Below are positions 1 through 10,300 of a DNA stretch of 29,390 bases, one piece after another (positions within the stretch are counted from its first letter, which is position 1; each line of letters opens with the position of its first letter). Under the pieces are notes generated by a model. The model did no database searches and was not told the origin of the DNA. It saw nothing but the letters and a program-made list of their open reading frames with translations. A program made the position numbers and the translations under genes. Origin of the DNA: Phallusia fumigata (taxonomy: Eukaryota > Chordata > Ascidiacea > Phlebobranchia > Ascidiidae); assembly GCA_008931825.1 (NCBI GenBank), contig QXVZ01023136.1, forward strand, positions 1 through 29,390, in the 5' to 3' direction.

Positions 1-1188
1 TTTCGTCTAAATCCTCAATGGACTTATACCGTCCGAGAACTTCATAAAATTTGTTTAAACATCTGTATGCAAGACCTTCGGTGTTTTTTTCCTTTTGAAA
101 AGCTAAACAAGGGAAATGTAAAATAAACTACGTTTGATCACCAAACAGTAGTTATAAACTAATCATTTATAGTCGATTGCTATATGATGGTTTGGCGTAA
201 CCATGTCTTTCCTTGGATTACGGGAACCAGATAAAAAGATAAAAGAACCGAATGCGATTCGAAAACTACGAGTTACCGACGTCTGGTATAGACATACATT
301 TGTTCAACAAGAATAAGTTAAAACCAAGTGGCACATTTCAATGTTAGGAATAGTTTTGAGAGTATCAAATTTGCCAGGATGTGCCACTGCTACTTTAAAC
401 TTGCGCATTGTCATTTCAAAGGACAATCCTTTATTTACCTCTATTTGTCCTTGTCCTTTATTGAGATTTTGAATGACATGTGCTTGCCCTTTATTTTGAA
501 ATCGTTTTGGCTGGTGCGTTAATTTCAGAACTGACACTCATAAAGCACCAAAACAAATATGGCATAATATACAACAAGATGATGGGGACTGTTTCAATAT
601 CCTGTCGTAATTTGTTATCAACGAAATCTATGTGATAGAGAATATTAAACAATAGTGCCAATATTTTATGTGATTATCAGATTGAAATATTAATAGAAAG
701 TTTGTTTTCGAGGCCTGACAAAACACCTGTCAGGTTTTTATGTCTTTTATTGTAGCTTAACAGAGTTGGCAATCCTATGCAACAGGTAAAAAATAATAAT
801 TGATTAACATATTGTACCCGTATTAACTTAGCTGCACCGGAATTCTCGTTATGTCATTAATGACCTTACAGCACATGACATCATACTTTTTAAAAGGAGT
901 ACTATACGTCCAAAACACTACTGTAGTTTGCTTGTGCGTTTGACTGAACAGTTTAGAACTTTCAAATTGATTGCATAGTGTGAGAACAGAGTTAGCAATT
1001 TAGCTGTGTATAAGCACGACAAAAGTAGCCTAAATAAATTATTATTTATGGTATTGACTTTTTTGCTGTTTATCTTACTTAAGTTGAATTAATTTATTAA
1101 GTCTTTGAATACGACCTGAATAGGTCGTCGAAACGTCGGTACGCAAAAAACAATACATTTGCCCGTAGAGCCTTCATAAATTTATAGA
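1..1188. other. 5' flanking DNA, no gene seen
   Basis: AT-rich sequence upstream of the adhesion GPCR gene. The short open frames around 304-537 on both strands are low-complexity antisense shadows of each other and match no domain I know. A hairpin plus GAAACGTCGG motif near 1111-1140 is listed separately. I see no RNA gene and no convincing TATA box. Confidence 0.6.
1111..1140 (+). repeat. Short hairpin with GAAACGTCGG tail, likely dispersed-repeat remnant
   Basis: A perfect 7-bp stem (1111-1117 with 1122-1128, loop GAAT) is followed by CGAAACGTCGG. Hairpin-plus-GAAACGTCGG signatures recur in invertebrate retroelement-derived repeats; that link is from memory and has not been searched. It lies about 145 bases upstream of the favoured GPCR start codon. 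Confidence 0.35.
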
Positions 1189-1231
1189 ATGTCCGATAGC
1201 AACAGCGTATATATTGAGTCTACTAGTCAAG

Positions 1232-1248
1232 AATTTCTGTTTCAGCAG
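1232..1248 (+). promoter_or_regulatory. Acceptor-like site upstream of GPCR start (possible trans-splice acceptor)
   Basis: A pyrimidine-rich run ending TTTCAGCAG lies 37-40 bases before the ATG at 1285. It fits a 3' splice acceptor with no visible paired upstream exon, as expected for spliced-leader addition if this is a tunicate. It could equally be the end of a 5' UTR intron. An open frame begins at 1189 upstream of this site, so the ATG at 1189 is the competing start. Confidence 0.35.
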
Positions 1249-1284
1249 GTAACTTCCCATCCAGGGCTGCAACATCTGTATGAA

Positions 1285-1366
1285 ATGAAGTTCAAACCAC
1301 CCAAACATGTTTGTGTTTTATTTGCTTTGGTGTTCGTCAACTGGACGTTTTATGTCAACGCGGCAG
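1285..1366 (+). CDS. GPCR exon 1: signal peptide
   Basis: Encodes about 27 residues: a basic start (MKFKPPKH), a hydrophobic core ([16 protein letters not shown]) and a small-residue end (NAAG) that fits signal peptidase cleavage. The donor is GCAG|GTGAAT and leaves phase 1, which pairs with the acceptor of the next exon to make a glycine codon. The open frame runs on past the donor to 1503, but that part is intron. Confidence 0.75.
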
Positions 1367-4300
1367 GTGAATTTGAAAAAGTCGATTACGCTTTTAACAG
1401 TGCGCGGTTTATAATGTCTAAATTATCTATTATCTATTTTTTGTCCAACCGAGAAGCTGACAATTATTGGGCGCAAGAAGTACGCCTATATAGCCGCATG
1501 TGAACTGCAAAAGTTAAAAAGCACTGAACATTTTGTTCAATGTTTATTTCCGTTGGTTTCTGCAAAATTCCCCGGGAAAATTTCCGCTGGTTTTTAGGAA
1601 TAAAGTCGCACGCAGATACGGTCACATAACTTATCATTGGAGTAAGTCACTGTTAATAAAAAAATAATACGATTTCCAAATACAAAAGTGCTTGTCGGTA
1701 GTTTCTACTCTTCTGCTTTAAAACATTTATCTGCACCAACAGTTTCGAAGCTGCGTTTTACGTTTGCCTGTTTGGAAAAACACAACCTGCCCTGGGCTAA
1801 AATGTGTTATTTCGTTGACAGGTCCTTCGACGTTATCTGAAACTGCGAACTTTGGTAGCAGCGGTCACAACCGAGTGTCTTTCAGTGCGGTGTATTCGCT
1901 TTGCAACAAATCTCCGCCTGTCGTCTCGGCTGATGCCTACGGCTCACACAGTCACCCGGATACCTTTACTGTACAGTTTAATGCGTATGTATGGGGATTC
2001 CATGCATGGCTTGTGAGAACAGATAAAGATCAAGGCTGGGGACAAGATCATGTTACGGTCAACTGGGAAGCCACCTTTAGTAAGTGTGATATTGTATACA
2101 CAACTTCTGTGGCAACTTATTTACCACTTTGAAAGCCAAATCAAATATTTTTTCTTTGGAGTACACCACAAAAATGTTATAAAGTTCGAATTGTGTGTTC
2201 GAGTGAGTCACACCAGATATAGTTTTTGGTTGATAGGCAGGCTGTATATTTCGAGTGATGATTTATTTAAACAGAAACGTTCCCAGCAAATAGTTCAAAC
2301 TAATGTCTTACTCACAGTGGGGCCCCCTAAGTTAAGAGAAATATTTAGACACATTTTCTCAAAGTGCCAATTCTTTTTGTTTATGACTGTAGGCTATACG
2401 GGACAAGTTGGAAACCTCTTTTTAACTCGCTTTTCAATTTCCTGGTTTTGAATGTAAAAAAATTTACTAATAATGTTTGGTGGCGCTGTTTCGGATATCT
2501 GTGGAGTTAAAAGTGTTTGAAAGGCAGTTATCTTGTTGTTGCGTTTTTAATGTAATTCTGAGCAGTTGTGCTTGTTATCAGACATTTACTTTATATCTGT
2601 TGTATGCAGATCCCGTCGAAAATCCATGCACACCTGGTGGCGCATGCAATAACTATCTCAACAGTCAGAGTTGTTCGTGCTACACAGGGTACGAGGGACC
2701 TACATGCACAAGTATGGCTATATCAGTTTATCCAAACAAAATACTTTTGCTCAACAGCAAAATCAATGATCTTAATTACACTTCACAATGCTGTAAAAAA
2801 CAAGTCTCTACACAATATTATCTAGCAAAATGACATTTTGGCCCAACGATTTCCTAATAGGCAATTCGGCCAGACCGATACATTAGGAATTTAACGTAGC
2901 ATTCCACCACTACTGCGAAACTTGTGGTATGAAATGAGTTTTGTTACAAATTTAGTAGGGGTTACAAATTCAAGTGTTATCTTAAACACATAATATGCTA
3001 AAATATATTTTAGAAACCGCAATATATAGTTCCCACGACAGTTCGAGAACTAATTGGTTTAAGAAACAAAGTGATTTTGCAGTCGATAAAGCTACATATT
3101 ACCTTGCACTTAGACATAGACGACTGCAAATCTGCTCCCTGTCAAAACGGCGCAGCTTGCTCGGATTTGGTGAATGATTACAGTTGCAGTTGCAGGGAAG
3201 GTTTCGAAGGAAAGAATTGTGAAATAAGTAAGTTAAAAAAACGAAGTGGCCTTTAATATATCATGTTACAAGACATTTAATTTAAAATTTTCCAGGTGCA
3301 GCATTTTTTATCATGTTTTGTTCGCCTTACGCCTAGTTGCAAAATTTAAGTTTCATTTCATTTATTGTCTTGACCAATTCCTTTGTAGTCTGCAGTAACA
3401 TTGGAATTTAAATTGTCATCGTTGACTTGAATCACTACCACCCTGCCTTCGCAATGGTCAATAGGCTTTATTTTGGCAACTTACACGCAGGTTTTTGAAG
3501 TCCTAATTGTGTTTGTCTAAAGATATTGATGAATGCGGACCACTTCCATGTCGGAACGGCGCATCCTGTACCGACTTGGTAAACGACTACAAATGCTCCT
3601 GTAAAGCTGGTTACAATGGGAAAACGTGTTCCATAAGTGAGTTATTAGATTCAGCTTGCTTACACGTTCATTGGTGAACCCGTACAATCTGAACTTGGCG
3701 TATGCCGTACGCAGTATATATGTCTTTTGCATTAAATACGTTTGTCCGCAACTCTTGTTTTACCAGATATTGACGAATGCGCACCCATGCCATGTGAAAA
3801 CAACGCAACATGCACAGATCTGATAAACGACTACAGTTGCACCTGCAATCCGGGATTCACTGATAAACATTGTAACACAGGTATTCCCAAAGTGAACTCT
3901 TATCTGTAGAAAGGTAAAATATGTCAAATTTTATGCTTCCCCGGGTAACTTATCTAACACAAGAAGAAACGGGGCAGAAAACTACGCAGTGGTACAATGC
4001 TTGGTTGTTGCTAAGTAGGCAGAAACAGTCCTCACTAATCACCTTACCCTCATAATAATTGGTAATTAATGACTAAATTGTTCCGCTTTGCGCCCGTTCG
4101 GGGTAGCCAAGCGCCAATGAATTGATTACCGTCAAAATAGAACAGTCATTATACACATTTCAACAACATAAAACTTGATTTAGATTTTTTAATGTTGGCA
4201 AATTTTTAGTCGATTACCAATCTTTTGAAATGCAGCAACGCCACTTGAAATTTGTAACTGGGTTTGTCGCAATTTTACTTTAGATATCGATGAATGCGGA

Positions 4301-7300
4301 CCATTTCCGTGTGAGAACAACTCCACCTGCACGGATTTGATAAACGACTACAGGTGTACTTGCCAAGCAGGTTACACTGGAAAGAATTGTTCCATAAGTA
4401 AGTATTTAGATCATGGAAAGTTTTTTCAGTTTCCCNACGATTTTTATTACAAATTTAGTAGGGGTTACAAATTCAAGTGTTATCTTAAACACATAATATG
4501 CTAAAATATATTTTAGAAACCGCAATATATAGTTCCCACGACAGTTCGAGAACTAATTGGTTTAAGGAACAAAGTGATTTTGCAGTCGATCAAGCTACAT
4601 ATTACCTTGCACTTAGACATAGACGACTGCAAATCTGCTCCCTGTCAAAACAGCGCAGCTTGCACGGATTTGGTGAATGATTACAGTTGCAGTTGCGCGG
4701 AAGGTTTCGAAGGAAAGAATTGTGAAATAAGTAAGTTAAAAAAACGAAGTGGCCTTTAATATATCATGTTACAAGAATTTAATTTAAAATTTTCCAGGTG
4801 CAGCATTTTTTATCATATTTTTTTCGCCTTACGCCTAGTTGCAAAATTTAAGTTTCATTTCATTTATTGTCTTGACTAATTCCTTTGTAGTCGGCAGTAA
4901 CATTGGAATTTAAAATGTCATCGTTGACTTGAATCACTACCACCCCGCCTTCGCAATGGCCAATAGGCTTTATTTTGGCAACTTACACGCAGGTTTTTGA
5001 AGTCCTAATTGTGTTTGTCTAAAGATATTGATGAATGCCGACCACTTCCATGTCAGAACGGCGCATCCTGTACCGACTTGATAAACGACTACCAATGCTC
5101 TTGTAAAGCGGGTTACAGTGGGAAAACGTGTTCCATAAGTAAGTTATTAGATTCAGCTTGCTTACACGTTCATTGGTGAACCCGTACAATCTGAACTTGG
5201 CGTATGCCGTACGCAGTATATGTCTTTTGCATTAAATACGTTTGTCCGCAACTCTTTTTTTACCAGATATTGACGAATGCGCACCCATGCCATGTGAAAA
5301 CAACGCAACATGCACAGATCTGATAAACGACTACAGTTGCACCTGCAATCCGGGATTCACTGATAAACATTGTAACACAGGTATTCCCAAAGTGAACTCT
5401 TATCTGTAGAAAGGTAAAATATGTCAAATTTTATGCTTCCCCGGGTAACTTATCTAACACAAGAAGAAACGGGGCAGAAAACTACGCAGTGGTACAATGC
5501 TTGGTTGTTGCTAAGTAGGCAGAAACAGTCCTCACTAATCACCTTACCCTCATAATAATTGGTAATTAATGACTAAATTGTTCCGCTTTGCGCCCGTTCG
5601 GGGTAGCCAAGCGCCAATGAATTGATTACCGTCAAAATAGAACAGTCATTATACACATTTCAACAACATAAAACTTGATTTAGATTTTTTAATGTTGGCA
5701 AATTTTTAGTCGATTACCAATCTTTTGAAATGCAGCAACGCCACTTGAAATTTGTAACTGGGTTTGTCGCAATTTTACTTTAGATATCGATGAATGCGGA
5801 CCATTTCCGTGTGAGAACAACTCCACCTGCACGGATTTGATAAACGACTACAGGTGTACTTGCCAAGCAGGTTACACTGGAAAGAATTGTTCCATAAGTA
5901 AGTATTTAGATCATGGAAAGTTTTTTCAGTTTCCCTACAACTTCCACAGACAATAACTAACTTAAAATTTCATATTTCATGACTACCAATTTGCAGCTCA
6001 ATTGACAGAACAATGGTCTGTTGATGTTCTCGCTCAATTTAAGCAACAGTGAAGATGTATTGCGTAACTTTTTGTATTGAATATTTTTATCTGCAACTCA
6101 GCCTTGTTTTATCAGATATTGACGAATGCGCACCCATGCCATGTGAAAACAACGCAACATGCACAGATCTGATAAACGACTATAGATGCACCTGTAAACC
6201 CGGGTTTACTGATAAAAATTGTAGCACAGGTGAAGATAAGATATTTGCAAATTTAATTTTAACTATTTTCGAGGTAACTTGTTTGAAAATGCACTTGAAC
6301 TTAATTTTTATTTCAGATATTGATGAATGCGGACCTTTTCCGTGTCAAAACGACGCTTCTTGTACGGATTTGATAAACGACTACAGGTGTACTTGCCAAG
6401 CAGGTTGGACAGGAAAAAATTGTTCAATAAGTGAGTTGTTGATTGGTCATATTTATGCTCAAGTTACACTAAAGAGAAGGTGTCTTTTCCTATATTTGCC
6501 TACATTTCCTACCAGAGATTGTTTGTCAGTTGGAAATGCGTGGTCTGGTGATAGAAAAAACGCTGAAAGCAAAATCAGTTGTGTATGCCAGCAAAAGTTT
6601 ATATATCCTCAACAGATATTGACGAATGCGCACCAATGCCATGTGAAAACAACGCTACATGTACAGATCTGATAAACGACTATAGCTGCACCTGTAAACC
6701 CGGATTCACTGATAAAAATTGTAGCACAGGTGAACAATGTGACGTAAACCACTTTTTTAAAAGCATGTCTTGTTATTATTTGAGCCAGTTTAATGAAAAA
6801 CACATCACTAAATCATAACATTTGACAAAATATAATTTTTTTCTTAATTTTTCAACACTCGTATGTCCAAATGGTCTTTAACGGTACGTGGCACATAAAC
6901 AGAAGGGAATACCCCCACAGGAAAGATGCTTATAAATTGAAGGGAGAATTTTCCACAATATGGTTGAGTTATTAATGTTAAGTGTAGTATTTCTTTGGGT
7001 AAACCAGTTGTATCTAAATCCTATTACTTTGTACTACTTTTTGTCAAAAGTGGGGGAGGAATGAAAATTTCCAAAACAAGCAAAGGGGGGAATGCAGCAA
7101 AGAAAGCTGGAAATCACTGGTCTGTGACCTAACATCCTCCTTATCTTTACCCTTATCTGTATTGGTACTTGCAGCTTCCATCTTAGCTTGCTACCAGTAC
7201 ATTTTAGAATTTATTTAACTTAGTTGTTATAAAAACAAGCTTCATGTGTGTCATAGATAAATGTTCCCGAAAGCCATGCATGAATGGGGGAAGATGCACT

Positions 7301-10300
7301 GATATAACTGACGGTCATGTTTGCAACTGTTTACCTGGATTCAGTGGAGCAGATTGCGCAATTGGTAAGCAATGTGATTTAGAAATACATGAAACCTTTT
7401 TGAGCTTATACTTCAATTTTTTCATGGGTTCGAACCCGGGACGCTAACAGAAACAAATTTCTATCAGATTATTCTGCAGGTGGTCGAGCACATTTGTCAA
7501 GCTTTTATCTTTAATGGATAACTACAGTCAGATTAGTTTGTGGCTTGCGCCATTTCATTAATACACGAAGGATTACATACATTTGCTACAATGGAAATTC
7601 AACACTGCGGATTATGATAACTATAACTTTTTAATAAAATAACATTTTTTCGATTAATACAAAAATGTTTTAATTTTAAAATTTAAAAATGTTTAAAATG
7701 TCCAATTTTGTAAATGAATAGATAACTTAATCTATACTTATTCCTAAGTTTAAATGTATTGGTAAAAACATTTTTAGATATTGATGAGTGTGCGGCAAGT
7801 CCATGTCAAAACAATGCCACGTGTAGTGATTTCGTCAACGATTACAACTGTACCTGTGTGCTTGGTTTTACTGGAAGAAATTGTTCAAAAAGTAAGTGGA
7901 TGTACTTTAACAGCAATAAAATGTCAACTGGCATGTTCATGGGCATTCACAAAATTGGTAGATTTGTAAGTATTGGAAAACTATTCAGTTGGTGCGAAAG
8001 AGGCTGTGTGGTCTGAAATTGGGCATTTAACAATCGCTCGGTCAGTACACTGGCGCTTTTACTCGTTTATGTGTAAAAATTATAGTTAGTGGGACGTTTG
8101 CACATCATTCAGTCACAGTAGGAAAAAACTTAAATATTTTCTACGGATGTCATAAGCGACCACTAAGACGCAAATAAAATGTCAACATAGTAAAACAGGA
8201 AAGTTTGTAAATTAAAATATTGTCCAGACAAAGGTTGTCATCGGCTAAATTAACCATCATCTAGCAACAGACGTAATACGTACAGCTGAATATTGCATTT
8301 TTGGCCAGTGACATACAATATTACAATACAAAATTGTAATATTTACCGTAGTACTTTACACCTGTCAATGAAGGGCCATAACGTTTTACAGGTGGTTTGT
8401 TAGTCAGTGTCATTAATAGTTCGTGTTGCAGTATTTGTAAAACTTGCGTGTATTACTAATGTCAACATTATACGTTGAGGTGTAATTATCATCAATGATT
8501 ATCTATTTTTTGTTTGAAATAACAACTGACACGTTGGTGTGACAAACTGCATTTGCAAATGTAACAGTGAAAAAATGATATTCCTCAGATGACAAAAGGA
8601 AAAAATGCAGCACAAAAATATTCATTTACGTAGAATCAGAATCATCTGTCATCTATTCGGCAATAAACAAAACTCAAAATAAACAAAAGAACCCTTAATT
8701 ACTAAAAAAAATATTTCAAAATAGGATGCACTTAGGCGTCAGTTCCAAAATTACTAATTTGTTTTTATTTTTACACGTAATTTTGTTAAACCTGTATATA
8801 TGGTTCTGAATTTATTGTAGGGGGTCTCTAGTCTTTAGGCATCCGGCCTAGCGCTTGCAAACATCAAGATAAAGCATTCTGCAAATATACGAATAAGTTT
8901 ACCCGCCACCCAACACAAAATAGAAAAAGCATTTAGACCAGGGCTTAGCAAACGTTTTACTCTGCGACCCCTTTCTAATTTTATAAATGTTTAACGATCC
9001 CCGCGTTTGACAGCGATATACGGTTTAAAACATATATGATGTAAGACCATCACGTCAGTGTAATCTAATCATTTCGTTATTCAGCATCCAGCCTACATTC
9101 CGCCTATCTACACAATTTAACGACTAGAATCTGGCACACTTTTATACCACAAAAATTTGTGTAAATGTAACCCTTAGTGTTAAATTAGTTTACTCGCTGG
9201 GCGACGACCTCTAGTTTGGGAATTCCTGATTTACACAGACTCAAAAATTAACTGTATCTTAATCTTTTTTTTCAGTAACTTATGTTTCAGTAACCATAAT
9301 TATACAGGTTACAGAAAATATCCAAACTACATATTTTTTAATTTCAGTAACTTATGTATGTGGCACAAGGGTTTGCAGTCGCTTTGGGAAATGCTTTCTG
9401 ACTGAGGGCAACTACTCATGTCGCTGCAAAAGCGGTTACGAAGGTGACGGATACACTTGCCAACGTAAGTAATGCAAAGCCAAAATTGGCCCTTAACACA
9501 AAACAAATTACTACTTCCCCTTTGCAATTGGCAAATAATTCCGTTTTTACCGATCAGTGTTAACTCATTTTTTAGGCTTGTATATTGACTTTCAACTAAA
9601 AATACAACTACCATAGAGTTGGTGTATAGCTCTATTGCGCTGATAATGACTACAGTAATTGTTAAAAAAATTGAATTACAATTTTTTTCAACGTGCACAA
9701 GCTCTGTGGCAGTTCTGTTTTTCAAAAGGCTCCTGTTTTTTTATGTGTTGACGCCTATGAAGTGATTTCGTTGTAGATATGTAAAGGGTAACCATACTTT
9801 CTTTCTTAGCCTTCTGTCGCAAAACAACAATTTTCGTTGTGGCTTTGAATCAATCTGTCACCTTTAACAATACGAGCGTTGGGGAAACTGCAACATCTCA
9901 AGAACTGTGTCCAAATGGTAAGCAACTGAAGTCCCAAGCAAATCCTGCAAAAATATTAAATGTAAAAATACATCGCGGAATTTCAAACTAGTTTTCGTTG
10001 TCAAATGCTCAGGTAGACTATGAACTAGCAGTATTATGCAAAAGAGTATGGTAAATGCCAATTTACATGGCCAACAGTGCATTAGTAGGAATTATTCTTT
10101 CAGAAAACCGAAGCCTTCATTTCATTATTTATACAAGTTAAAACGTTTCAAAATGGTTTTCATTTGTTGTCTTATTTTCTTGTGAAATTGTTTTTGTTTC
10201 GCGTGAAGGACGACCAATGGCATCGGTTGACTGTGTCTACGGATCTCCAGCAGGATTTGCGTCAATCAAATCACCCAGTTGCGACAAAACTATTTCGTCT

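Larger units (their letters stand above)
2945..5935 (+). repeat. Direct duplication, about 1.5 kb, meeting at an N (2945-4435 and 4437-5935)
   Basis: Two copies, each with four EGF exons, meet exactly at the single N at 4436. The right-hand 680 bases of each copy (3757-4435 and 5257-5935) look identical. The left-hand 810 bases differ by scattered substitutions and small indels. Both repeat edges coincide with the N, as expected if two overlapping contigs, perhaps two alleles, were joined without merging. Confidence 0.85.

Noticed and set aside
304..537. Overlapping open frames on both strands (77 and 64 residues)
   Set aside because: They are antisense mirrors in AT-rich sequence without domain, signal peptide or splice support.
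714..740. Hairpin CCTGACA/TGTCAGG followed by a T run, like a bacterial intrinsic terminator
   Set aside because: The window is clearly from an intron-bearing animal genome, so a rho-independent terminator has no meaning here; chance palindrome.
2050..2451. 133-residue open frame overlapping the end of the H-lectin exon
   Set aside because: It is a different frame over the exon and continues through intron sequence; no domain is seen.
7427..7441. GGTTCGAACCC, a perfect tRNA B-box-like palindrome
   Set aside because: No A box or stems at tRNA distance on either strand; it lies at the edge of an intron-retained frame and is probably chance or a tiny SINE scrap.
3114..7891. Regularly spaced repeats that could be taken for an array such as CRISPR or satellite
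   Set aside because: The repeated unit is the EGF exon with splice sites on both sides and conserved protein reading; spacing varies and there is no short palindromic repeat.
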